A program made the translations under genes and the position numbers. The notes under the pieces were generated by a model, which searched no databases, was not told the DNA's origin, and saw only the letters and a list, made by a program, of their open reading frames with translations. DNA of 64,000 nucleotides from the NCBI RefSeq assembly GCF_005116675.2, contig NZ_CP050699.1, positions 248,001 to 312,000 on the forward strand. Direction: 5' to 3'. This document shows, piece by piece, positions 16,022-24,580 of the stretch; within the stretch, counting starts at the first letter, position 1, and every line of letters starts with the position of its first letter. The DNA is from Desulfosediminicola ganghwensis (GTDB lineage: Bacteria; Desulfobacterota; Desulfobulbia; Desulfobulbales; Desulfocapsaceae).

Positions 16022-17299
16022 ATGAAAGAACTCAACACCAGGGAGTATCATCGTCATCCATGTTTCAACCCTGAGGCAAAGGGCAAATACGGCCGTGTGC
16101 ATCTGCCGGTGGCCCCAAAATGCAACATTAAATGCAACTTTTGTGATCGTAAATATGATTGCGTCAATGAGTCCCGGCCAGGCGTCACCTCTTCCATACT
16201 CAGCCCCGCTCAGGCCAAAAGATACATGCACAAAGTGCTGGAAAAAGAACCTCGAATCAGTGTAGCGGGTATTGCCGGGCCTGGAGATCCATTCGCGAAC
16301 CCGGAAGCCACCATGACCACTTTACGTATGATTCGTGATGACTTCCCTGACACCCTGCTCTGTCTCTCCTCAAACGGAATGGGTATTGGCCCGTATATCG
16401 ACGAAATTGCCAGGCTTAATGTCAGCCACGTAACGATAACAGTCTGTGCGGTTGACCCTGTGATTGGCAGTCAAATCTACAACTGGGTGAGCGACAACAA
16501 TATCATTTACCGTGGCTTGCAGGCTGCGGAATTGCTCCTTAAACGACAGCTTTCCGCAATTCGCAGACTCAAGGAACATGGTTTGACCGTGAAAATCAAC
16601 TGCATTGTCATACCCGGCGTAAACGACCATCACATAGAAGAGATCGCCGTGAAAATGAAAGAACTCGGGGCTGATCTTTTCAACTGCATGGCACTGTTTC
16701 CCAACGTCAATACGCCATTTGGTCATCTGGAACAACCCAGCAAAAAAGTGATGGAGGAGTTGCGCGCCACCGCCGAACAATACCTGCCACAGATGCGACA
16801 CTGCACCCGTTGCCGGGCTGATGCCGTTGGCCTGCTTGGTGAGGATCGCACCGAAGAGTTCAGAAGTTGCCTAAGTGATTGCTCGAGCCATAAAACCACC
16901 AAGGCTGAAGAACGACCGTATATCGCAGTGGCAAGTCAGGAAGGAATACTGGTCAACCAGCATCTGGGAGAAGCCACCACTTTTCAGATTTGGGCCAGAT
17001 CAGGCGGCACGCTCAAACAGATCGACGATCGGAAAGCCCCGACAACCGGCGGAGGCATCCGGCGGTGGCACCAGTTGGCAAAAGTACTGGGTGATTGCCA
17101 GGCTGTGTTGATCAGCGGCATAGGGGTGACCCCTGCTGATATTCTGACAAAAGCCGGCATTACGCCTGTTGAGGCTGCAGGCTTTATCGAAGAAGCGCTT
17201 CACACCGTCTTCGATGGCGGCAAGACTGAAGGTCTGAAAGGCCGCCGTAAATCATGTGCCTCAGGCGAATGCCTCGGCTCGGGTACAGGTTGCGGTTAA
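16022..17299 (+). CDS. nifB: Nitrogenase cofactor biosynthesis radical SAM protein NifB
   Basis: A 425-residue NifB. Radical SAM cysteines are in CNIKCNFC (Cys34, Cys38, Cys41), preceded by the conserved HPCF, and the SAM glycine motif is GPGDPF. The family ER-x-Arg-type middle and cysteines in HCTRCRADAVGLLG follow. Residues from about 310 form the NifX-like domain (RPYIAVASQEG, then NQHLGEATTFQIW) that can hold the cofactor precursor. NifB makes the 8Fe-9S-C core from two [4Fe-4S] clusters and SAM. The C terminus has four extra cysteines (SCASGECLGSGTGCG), unusual and possibly a further metal site. A second NifB-like C terminus lies at 1-384. Confidence 0.95.
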   Translation: MKELNTREYHRHPCFNPEAKGKYGRVHLPVAPKCNIKCNFCDRKYDCVNESRPGVTSSILSPAQAKRYMHKVLEKEPRISVAGIAGPGDPFANPEATMTTLRMIRDDFPDTLLCLSSNGMGIGPYIDEIARLNVSHVTITVCAVDPVIGSQIYNWVSDNNIIYRGLQAAELLLKRQLSAIRRLKEHGLTVKINCIVIPGVNDHHIEEIAVKMKELGADLFNCMALFPNVNTPFGHLEQPSKKVMEELRATAEQYLPQMRHCTRCRADAVGLLGEDRTEEFRSCLSDCSSHKTTKAEERPYIAVASQEGILVNQHLGEATTFQIWARSGGTLKQIDDRKAPTTGGGIRRWHQLAKVLGDCQAVLISGIGVTPADILTKAGITPVEAAGFIEEALHTVFDGGKTEGLKGRRKSCASGECLGSGTGCG

Positions 17300-17553
17300 G
17301 CCGGGAGTTACCAGACACACCATGATCTCAAGCTGTGTTTATTTTTTGAAGTAGCAGATCTATTACCTTCTCCTGCGGCACAACTCCCAGGTCTCTCTTT
17401 CTGCCATGAGAACCTGGTTCGAATTTCTCATGAGCATTTTGTCGAAATCAGAAGATAGTATGAGTTTTTCAGGCATTGCTGAAATCCGCCCCTCTTTTCT
17501 TCAAAATGCTCACCGAAGGTCAGTCCATCCAGTGTCATCTTCTACAGTATTTC

Positions 17554-17586
17554 GGCAGTAAACATAGTCCACTATGGTTTACTGCC
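17554..17586 (-). repeat. Dispersed palindromic repeat, copy 1
   Basis: An almost perfect inverted repeat with arms GGCAGTAAAC and GTTTACTGCC, an inner ATAGT/ACTAT pair and one bulged base. Read on the minus strand it aligns without gaps to the 33-nt element at 45383-45415, with the same bulge position and paired changes in both arms. Confidence 0.75.
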
Positions 17587-17652
17587 AAAAACTTCGAACC
17601 CGACACTGCCTGAACTGATGAGAAGTTCGAACTGGAGCTGCCGCATTTCCAT

Positions 17653-17695
17653 AAAAAATCCCCCGGAGCCTGAAAACTCCGGGGGATTTTTTTTT
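17653..17695. terminator. Bidirectional terminator between nifB and ompA
   Basis: TCCCCCGGAG (17659-17668) pairs with CTCCGGGGGA (17677-17686), followed by nine T (17687-17695). A6 before the stem gives a T-run on the minus strand, so it can end both the ompA transcript and readthrough from nifB. Confidence 0.92.
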
Positions 17696-17729
17696 CAATA
17701 CCTTCTGCTACGATAGTGCTCTAAGCAGC

Positions 17730-18596
17730 TTACTGCATGTTGCTGGTGAACTGAGCTCGTCTGTTTCTGGCACGTCCTTCCGCGGTGTCATTCGGATAGG
17801 CAGGCTGTGTCTCACCATAACCAACAGAATCAAGGCTGGCCGGGTCAATTCCAACATTCTGTATCAGGTAGTTCATAACTGAATTAGCACGTCTTTCAGA
17901 AAGACCCTGATTGTAGGTCTCGGCACCGATGCTATCGGTATGACCTTCGACCGTGAGTTTCAGGCCCGGATTGAGATCGAAAATACGCTTGGTATCATCC
18001 AATACTGAGAAGTACTCAGGCTTGATGTCATACTTATCAAAATCAAACAGCAAGCCGGTATCATACTCCCAGCATCCTCTCTCGTTGACCTGCACACCTT
18101 TTGGCGTATTCGGGCAGTCGTCCCGAATATCAGGTACCCCATCACCATCGCTGTCGATCAGGGTGTATGCTGAAAGGATATTCTGCCAGGCCCAACCATC
18201 GTAAGCTATGCTCACGCTATCTCCAAAAATCACCTCGTCACCAACAACCCTCGCATAGGACGGCACTTCAAGTATTTCACGAGCATTCTCAGGAAGCAAC
18301 TCAAGACCATAGGCTGTGAAAATATTGTGATAGTATGTTGGCGGATAGGCGATATTATCATCATTGAAGACAGCCTCTCCGTCACCTACTTTCGCATAGG
18401 TTTTGGGAACCATACCTGCGTACTCAGGCATCAACTCAATGCCATACGCTTCCATGATCTGATTGAACTTATACGATGGATAAGCGGTGGACTCGTTCTC
18501 GAAGGTTACTGTTGCATCCTCCGGCATCTCAATAGCCATGGCAGGTGTACTGAGAGCCAGAGCTGCCAGTGAAACAAATAGTGTTTTTTTCAGCAT
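17730..18596 (-). CDS. OmpA-family outer-membrane/periplasmic protein with TSP3-type calcium motif
   Basis: A 288-residue secreted protein. The signal peptide is cleaved at AMA (about residue 21). The N-terminal part holds three degenerate repeats of about 45 residues, each ending in an AYP...(N)I..AYG(I/L)EL core, then a thrombospondin-type-3 acidic stretch (DSDGDGVPDIRDDCPNTP, about 148-165) and an OmpA/MotB peptidoglycan-binding domain (FDFDKYDIKPEY, EGHTDSIG, LSERRANSVMNYL, RARNRRAQF). There is no beta-barrel before the OmpA domain, so it is probably lipoprotein-free and anchored by the peptidoglycan domain alone. A strong terminator follows its stop. It appears monocistronic. Confidence 0.88.
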   Translation of the reverse strand: MLKKTLFVSLAALALSTPAMAIEMPEDATVTFENESTAYPSYKFNQIMEAYGIELMPEYAGMVPKTYAKVGDGEAVFNDDNIAYPPTYYHNIFTAYGLELLPENAREILEVPSYARVVGDEVIFGDSVSIAYDGWAWQNILSAYTLIDSDGDGVPDIRDDCPNTPKGVQVNERGCWEYDTGLLFDFDKYDIKPEYFSVLDDTKRIFDLNPGLKLTVEGHTDSIGAETYNQGLSERRANSVMNYLIQNVGIDPASLDSVGYGETQPAYPNDTAEGRARNRRAQFTSNMQ

Positions 18597-19841
18597 ACTG
18601 TTCTCCTCAATTCGTTTATTACGTTTTCAACCAGCAGATATTCAGGCATCCCAGATGGTTATCGAACCCTGAACTTAGAGCCCATTGCATCGCAGGGACC
18701 CGGTTTCAGCGCCAAGCGCAGACTCGCAGGCTGATTTCAAAACAGACCAGCAAACGCCAGGTCAACTGCAACACGCTGCCCTCATAACAATCCAGCACAG
18801 AGATATAGAGGACAGAAGTTCAATCGAAATCAGACCAACATAACTTTTCACCCCAACAAACTTGCTTTTCGGAGTCGCAACACTCGACTCGCCGTAACCT
18901 GTTGATATTTACAGGAATGAACAAGATGAGCATTGCGTGTGTTAGGTAACGATAATCAATTACACTCCACAATCAAGGAGCTTTTTACAAACATTTCAGT
19001 TGCTTCTGAGCCTTTCCTAACACTATAAAATACTGATAATCTGATATTTATTTGTATTATTGAGAGCCCCGGAGCTATTGGGGTCAAAAAAATAAATTAT
19101 GGGGTTCTTCATTAGCACATATTGAATCAGCAGATTGCCAGACATGGACAAAGAAGTACCGTTTATCTGCTTAGTCACACTTGAAACTCAATCAAAATCT
19201 TATAATCTTCTCACTTCAATCCTAACACACGAAGAGCCTATGAATCCAAATGTTTTTGCAGGAGGCTGATGGCAGCCAACTCTCTCTCCGGATGGTATTT
19301 CCCCACTATTTGCGGCAGAGGTAACCGGAAAATTTCAATTTTCCCTCCTGACTTGTGAATAGCGCCCCCCTCAAAATCTCCCTGCCACCACTGCGTGTCA
19401 TAAGTATTTTTTTCCAGAACCATCCGACAACCGCATTCCCCCGCCAACTCAGGCACAGCACCTGCCGGCCCAGACCACTCCATGCCTATCTATTCTTTTT
19501 TCCGATGCTTTTTTCAATATTATTTGTTTTAATGGCTAGTAACATATTCATCCCCAAAAGGTCATTCTTTTTGCTTTCAGGCTTTGCCAGACTATTTCGT
19601 ATCGCCACACAGCTTTACACGCACCAATCTTGTCCATGTCGAAATACAGATATACCCCTGCTTCAAATTAGCGCTTAAGGAATCCATACCACTGAATCTG
19701 CCCAGTCAGATTTAACCGGAGTTCGGCAGCTATCCGCGCATGCCCGGAACACTCCTTTTCTTCAACAGGCAACAGAAATTGTAATTCGCTCGGATAAAGC
19801 ATTCCCATACTCCTCAAAACTTACACAAGAGGCTCTTCAGA
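18597..19841. other. Gene-poor intergenic region
   Basis: These 1245 bases lie between two divergent genes. They are AT-richer than the neighbours. The only frame with protein-like composition is the 81-codon minus-strand one at 19238-19483. No tRNA, terminator or mobile-element end was seen. Confidence 0.55.
19238..19483 (-). CDS. Possible small protein, 81 aa
   Basis: Not recognised. The predicted 81 residues have a plausible protein composition with three cysteines (ECGCRMVLE) and three tryptophans, a QWWQGDFEGGAIH stretch and a C-terminal helix (ELAAISLLQKHL). No good ribosome site precedes the ATG; a GGAAAAAAG stretch lies about 20 bases upstream, which is too far. It stands alone in a 1.2 kb gap. 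It could be a remnant of a longer gene or a spurious frame. Confidence 0.3.
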   Translation of the reverse strand: MEWSGPAGAVPELAGECGCRMVLEKNTYDTQWWQGDFEGGAIHKSGGKIEIFRLPLPQIVGKYHPERELAAISLLQKHLDS

Positions 19842-22283
19842 ATGATTTTTTCCAACAGGATTTCAAGGATATGGAGCCAGACCATCGTTCTGGCTGCGGT
19901 AATGCTGATTGCTCCCAATCTATGGGCTGGTCGTCTTGGTCCGCATCTTGAGAGAGTGATCGAAACCGAAGGTGCCCGCTTTGCCGGTGGTAAATTTGCC
20001 TCCACATTCACCCGTACAATAGACGGCAAAAAAGAAGGCTTTGCCCATGTCTTCATTGATGCCGATATTGCCTCGTTAAAAAACCTAGAAGCTCTGGGGG
20101 CCGAGATCAACACGGTGACTTCAAGCGGTGTTATGACCGCTGTAGTCCCTGTCAACAAGCTTCGGGCCATAGCCGCAGTGGCCGGTGTTCACAAAATCAC
20201 TGCAGGACAACCCGTAAAGAAGATGATGGATGTGAGCGCCACCGCAACAGGCGTCAATCTACCTGACACGAGTTACCCCCGTTCCGGGGATTCAGGAACC
20301 GGCGCGATCGTTGGTGTCATTGACACCGGGATTGATATTGAGCACCCTGATTTCATAGATGCATATGGCGATACCAGAATAATCGCCATATGGGATCATA
20401 CCCTGGACTCTACCGATGTAACCCAGACAGTTTCTCCTCCGGCAGGCTTCAGCTATGGAACAGAATGGACTTCACCATTGATCAACGGGGGTTACACCAC
20501 CTGCGCGCACCGCGACAATGACGGACACGGTACCCATGTGGCGGGTACGGCCGCTGGTAACGGCAGTGCTCCCAGTTATGCCGGGCCTTATACAGGCCTT
20601 GCCCCTGACGCCGAACTGCTGATTGTAAAATTCGACTTTGATAACGAGAAAAACCGCAACTCAGACACCGCCGTGGTCGACGCCATCAACTGGATTTTTG
20701 AGAAAGCTGCCGCAGCCGGCAAGCCGTGCGTCATTAACATGAGTATGGGCAGCGACTATGGCCCTCACGATGGTACCACCGCTGAAGAGCGTGGTCTTGA
20801 TGATCTCACCGGTCCCGGCAAGATTGTCTGTATAAGTGCTGGAAACGCAGGAAGTAGCTGGGAAGGCCCCTCTTTCGATACCCATGGCGGCCCAATTCAT
20901 GGCTCGGGCAATGTCCAGACCAGCCATGACATCGTCATTTCCACCAACAGTAATTATACACCCACTTCGGCTGACGACTACGCCTTCTTTGACATCTGGT
21001 ATCCAGGCGATGTCACAACCTACGTCCAGATTACCAGTCCGAGCGGTGTTACCTACCCGCAAAGCTACACCGGCAGTAACAAAACCCTGTGGTACACCGA
21101 TGGCAAATCCGGTGGTTTCGCCACTCCGGAAGGAACGGTTTATGTGGAGAATATCTCCGGTGCAAACTCCTTCTGGGAAGCAGAAAACGGTGACAACAAC
21201 ATCTATATCGAAATTTCTGATTTCAGTGGCGTCAATCCCGCCTCCGGTACCTGGGTCGTCAACATCTACTCCACCGCAAGCGGCGATGTAACCTACCATG
21301 GCTGGCAGGGTTTCAGCGACAGCCTGAAACATTCCTTCGTCTGGTATGACAGCGGCAGCGCTTCCCATGTGATCGGAGACCTCACCGATCCCGACCTGGC
21401 CGACAATTCCATGACTATCGGTAAGCCCGCCACGGCAATTTCGGCTATCTCCATCGGCGCATACCAGACAAAAGCCACCTGGCCGGGACGATTCTATGAT
21501 GACTGTGAAGATCCATCGTCTGCATATTCATATATAGATATGGATTACGCTACCCCGCCAATCACCTATTACAACGACTTCCACCTCCAGGACATCGCCT
21601 ATTTTTCCAGTCGAGGTCCAAGTCGTGATGGCCGCAGTCAGCCATTTATCTCTGCCCCTGGTGTGGGCATTGTGGCCTCCCTGTCCCAGGTAAATCATGC
21701 CATACCGGGTTACAACTATTTTCGATGCATGAACCGTGTTGAGTACGGTGGCTACTATACCACCCTGCAAGGGACGAGTATGTCCTGCCCCCATGCGACA
21801 GGTTCAGTTGCTGTCCTGTTAGGTGCAGCCTCAGATCTGGGAATTACCCCGGCACCGGCAGACATGAAAGAAACTCTGCGCCAGGGCGCCCGCACCGACA
21901 GCTATACACACCCCGCTGCCACTGATCCAACTGAAGCCAACGACGATTGGGGTTACGGAAAAATAGATGTGACTACCTCTCTCGACTATCTGGGTACAAC
22001 TCCTTCAGATCCGCCCCCCGCTCTTGACACAGTTGTGCCGGACAGTGCCGGCTGGCGTGACACCGTTACCGTGACCCTGTCCGGTTCCGGTTTTCAAACT
22101 GGAACCACTGTCGACTTTGGGGCGCTTATTACTGTTAATTCCGTAACAGTGGTCTCTGAAAGCGAAATAATCTGTTCAATCAGTGTAGTACACAAGGCCG
22201 TTATCGGCCCCCGTGATGTTACCGTCATCAATCCTGACGGCCAGAGCGCTACGCTGGTCGGAGGATTCACGGTAGTCAAGTAA
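19842..22283 (+). CDS. Secreted subtilisin-like serine protease (S8) with IPT/TIG domain
   Basis: An 813-residue exported protease. After a signal peptide (about 1-29) and a propeptide of about 100 residues come the S8 catalytic residues: Asp161 in GVIDTGIDIEHPDF, His232 in DGHGTHVAGTAAG and Ser646 in GTSMSCPHATG. The catalytic domain carries a large insertion between His and Ser (about 400 residues), including a beta-rich P-domain-like or jelly-roll section, as seen in bacterial subtilases of the lactocepin type. The last 85 residues form an IPT/TIG immunoglobulin-like domain (VTLSGSGFQTGTTVDFG, then VTVINPDGQSA). It probably degrades protein outside the cell. A terminator follows. Confidence 0.9.
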   Translation: MIFSNRISRIWSQTIVLAAVMLIAPNLWAGRLGPHLERVIETEGARFAGGKFASTFTRTIDGKKEGFAHVFIDADIASLKNLEALGAEINTVTSSGVMTAVVPVNKLRAIAAVAGVHKITAGQPVKKMMDVSATATGVNLPDTSYPRSGDSGTGAIVGVIDTGIDIEHPDFIDAYGDTRIIAIWDHTLDSTDVTQTVSPPAGFSYGTEWTSPLINGGYTTCAHRDNDGHGTHVAGTAAGNGSAPSYAGPYTGLAPDAELLIVKFDFDNEKNRNSDTAVVDAINWIFEKAAAAGKPCVINMSMGSDYGPHDGTTAEERGLDDLTGPGKIVCISAGNAGSSWEGPSFDTHGGPIHGSGNVQTSHDIVISTNSNYTPTSADDYAFFDIWYPGDVTTYVQITSPSGVTYPQSYTGSNKTLWYTDGKSGGFATPEGTVYVENISGANSFWEAENGDNNIYIEISDFSGVNPASGTWVVNIYSTASGDVTYHGWQGFSDSLKHSFVWYDSGSASHVIGDLTDPDLADNSMTIGKPATAISAISIGAYQTKATWPGRFYDDCEDPSSAYSYIDMDYATPPITYYNDFHLQDIAYFSSRGPSRDGRSQPFISAPGVGIVASLSQVNHAIPGYNYFRCMNRVEYGGYYTTLQGTSMSCPHATGSVAVLLGAASDLGITPAPADMKETLRQGARTDSYTHPAATDPTEANDDWGYGKIDVTTSLDYLGTTPSDPPPALDTVVPDSAGWRDTVTVTLSGSGFQTGTTVDFGALITVNSVTVVSESEIICSISVVHKAVIGPRDVTVINPDGQSATLVGGFTVVK

Positions 22284-22308
22284 GATAGTCCTCTCCGAGG
22301 CCCCTCCT

Positions 22309-22345
22309 GGCGTACCATCTCCTCCCAGATGGTGCGCCGCTTTTT
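22309..22345 (+). terminator. Terminator after the subtilase gene
   Basis: GGCG-T-ACCATCT (22309-22320) pairs with AGATGGT-G-CGCC (22327-22338), with one T-G wobble-like step, followed by CTTTTTCCCC. Confidence 0.8.
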
Positions 22346-22438
22346 CCCCACTTCAGCTCCTCCTCACCCGCAGACTCCATAAATCAAAGAAAAAACGTGA
22401 TTTTTCTACGACCACTCACCAGATTCTGACATATTAAC

Positions 22439-22464
22439 GTCGTTATATGGTAAAATATAACGAC
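22439..22464. promoter_or_regulatory. ModE-like operator palindrome
   Basis: A perfect 10-bp inverted repeat, GTCGTTATAT (22439-22448), six-base spacer, ATATAACGAC (22455-22464). The TCGTTATAT half-site and spacing resemble the ModE (molybdate/tungstate-responsive) box. It lies 152 bases upstream of the acetyl-CoA hydrolase family gene. The link to molybdenum is inference. Confidence 0.5.
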
Positions 22465-22616
22465 AGCGTAAGATACATATTCCGCCCCCTATTCTCTATC
22501 TCCCTGAATAGTTCCTGCATTTCATGGGGAGTTAAGCTTTCAAAACGATGACGTAACAATGCAGCTGTTCATTTCACGGGTGGTTTTATACCCCGAATAA
22601 TTATGGAGAGTGAGTT

Positions 22617-24503
22617 ATGGCAGAAAATATCTACTGGGCCGACACCTATGTTCAAAAGATCTGCAGTTCAGCCCAGGCAATTCGGAAAATACGGCATGGC
22701 CAGCGTATATTCATAGGCTCTGCCTGTGGCGAACCCCAGGAACTTGTCCGGGCCCTCGCCCATTGTTCAAAAGAGTTCAGCGGACTTGAGATTGTCAGAA
22801 TGATGAGCATGGAAACCTCATCACTTATCGATATCGCCGACCAGACCCATGATGCCAGCCTGAACATCCGCTCCATATACCTGGGGTCTACCAGCAGCGA
22901 ATCACTCTCCCGGAATAAACGCTTTATCACACCGATGAATATGTCCGAAGTGCCCTCACTCTTTACCAGCCGCAGGATGCCGGTGAACGTAGCCATGATC
23001 CAGGTTTCCCCCCCGGATGATTTCGGCTGGATGAGTCTCGGCATCTCTGTCGATGTCACCTACGCCGCGACACTGGCTGCCGATTTCGTCATAGCACAGG
23101 TCAACGACAGAATGCCCAGGGTTATGGGCCACAGTTTTATCCATGTCAACCAGGTCGATGTTGTTGTCGAACATAACGAAGAGTTGCTGACCATAGCACC
23201 AATTGAACAATCTGAAACAGCCGCCCGTATAGGCAAACAACTTTCCAGATTAATAGAAGACGGCTCCACCCTGCAGGTTGGACTCGACGCTGCCTCCCAG
23301 GCCACGGTGCAGGCACTGGAGGGGAAAAATGACCTCGGCTTTCACTCCCAGTACCTCACCGAAGACGTAATGCATCTCTATTCGCAGGGGGTGATCACTA
23401 ACCGCTGCAAAGGATACAACGACGGCAAGCTGGTTGCTTCAGCCGCCCTTGGAAGCTCCAACCTCTACGAATTTCTCCACGACAACCCCGGTATAGAGTT
23501 CTACCCCTCCGATTACGTGAACGACCCATTCACCATCGCGCGCCACAACCGGATGGTCACCATGAACCGGGCCAGTGCTATTGATCTTACCGGGCAGGTT
23601 CTGGCCGAAGCCATGGCCCACACACTCTATGCCGGAGTGAGCGGTATACCTGATTTCGTGCGGGGAGCCCGCGGCTCCAAGGGTGGAAAATCGATTATCT
23701 TTTTACCTTCAACCATCAACAACGGTGCGATGTCGGCGATCACACCTTCCGTAGCGGGTGAAGCCGTGGTGGTACCGCGCGGAGATGTACATTTTGTGGC
23801 AACCGAATTCGGCGTCATCAACCTCTTCGGTAAAAGTCTGCAGGAGCGGGCCATGGCACTGATCAGCATTTCTCACCCTGATTTTCGTGATGAACTGCTC
23901 GACTCAGCCAAAGAAGTCGGTCTGGTTGCGCGTGACCGCAAACTGGGAACAGCCGGAAAAGCTGTTTATCCCGTCCAGTTAGAGGATTTTGTTTATCGGG
24001 ATAATCTCAAGATAACCATCCGTCCTGCCAAGCCGGTGGACGAACGAAGGATTCAGGAGCACTACTATGGCCTTGACAAAGATGATGTCGTACGCAGATT
24101 TTTTCACGAAAAAACAAGTTTTATCCGTTCCGATGTGGAAACTAAATCGCAAATTGATTATATCAGAGAACTCACGCTTATTGCCCTTGTCGGTGAAGCG
24201 GGTTTTGAGAATGTCATTGCCATTGGTGAGTACCTCCTCGAAGCTGAAACCAACATGGCGGAAGTAGCTTTCTCCGTCAACACCCAATATCAGGGACTCG
24301 GCCTGGGTAAAGCACTGCTGAAGAAGATCTCAGTGGCAGCACGTGATAACGGAATTGCAGGACTTGTCGCCTATACGGTGCCGACCAACAAGGCAATGGT
24401 GAACCTGTTTAAATCACTTCCTTATAAGGTTGTGACATATTTTGAAGATGATGGTCTCAAATTGACCTGCAAGTTCGATGAGCTCAAGGAAGGACTCGAG
24501 TAG
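22617..24503 (+). CDS. Acetyl-CoA hydrolase/CoA-transferase family protein fused to a C-terminal GNAT domain
   Basis: A 628-residue fusion. Residues 1 to about 440 are an acetyl-CoA hydrolase/transferase (CoA-transferase family I, 4-hydroxybutyrate CoA-transferase-like) with the late family motifs AGVSGIPDFVRGA and GDVHFVATEFGV. The C-terminal 170 residues, from ITIRPAKPVDERR, form a GNAT acetyltransferase domain (acetyl-CoA loop YQGLGLGKALL and GIAGLVAYTVPTNKAM). Such hydrolase-GNAT fusions exist in anaerobic deltaproteobacteria. The enzyme probably exchanges or hydrolyses acyl-CoA; the GNAT part might acetylate a protein partner or sense acetyl-CoA. GGAGAG precedes ATG 22617. The phosphotransacetylase gene follows after 77 bases. 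Confidence 0.85.
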   Translation: MAENIYWADTYVQKICSSAQAIRKIRHGQRIFIGSACGEPQELVRALAHCSKEFSGLEIVRMMSMETSSLIDIADQTHDASLNIRSIYLGSTSSESLSRNKRFITPMNMSEVPSLFTSRRMPVNVAMIQVSPPDDFGWMSLGISVDVTYAATLAADFVIAQVNDRMPRVMGHSFIHVNQVDVVVEHNEELLTIAPIEQSETAARIGKQLSRLIEDGSTLQVGLDAASQATVQALEGKNDLGFHSQYLTEDVMHLYSQGVITNRCKGYNDGKLVASAALGSSNLYEFLHDNPGIEFYPSDYVNDPFTIARHNRMVTMNRASAIDLTGQVLAEAMAHTLYAGVSGIPDFVRGARGSKGGKSIIFLPSTINNGAMSAITPSVAGEAVVVPRGDVHFVATEFGVINLFGKSLQERAMALISISHPDFRDELLDSAKEVGLVARDRKLGTAGKAVYPVQLEDFVYRDNLKITIRPAKPVDERRIQEHYYGLDKDDVVRRFFHEKTSFIRSDVETKSQIDYIRELTLIALVGEAGFENVIAIGEYLLEAETNMAEVAFSVNTQYQGLGLGKALLKKISVAARDNGIAGLVAYTVPTNKAMVNLFKSLPYKVVTYFEDDGLKLTCKFDELKEGLE

Positions 24504-24580
24504 GACCCACCATAACATATTAATGATGCAGGATATGTCGCAACTATCCTCATCCTGGTAGATTAGCTGTAGAGGGTATC

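Larger units (their letters stand above)
17300..17729. other. Structured intergenic region between nifB and ompA
   Basis: No gene is seen in these 430 bases, but they are rich in inverted repeats: ATGAGAA/TTCTCAT (17406-17412 and 17425-17431), an outer 10-bp pair (17432-17441 with 17502-17511) enclosing a TTTCAG/CTGAAA hairpin (17467-17484), the 33-nt palindromic repeat at 17554-17586 and the terminator at 17659-17695. Confidence 0.7.

Noticed and set aside
17401-17431. tRNA-like GGTTCGAATTT stretch
   Set aside because: Only the T-loop-like string is present; no acceptor, D or anticodon stems fit around it.
20661-21368. Minus-strand frame of 235 codons opposite the subtilase
   Set aside because: It mirrors the conserved protease codons and contains no family motif.
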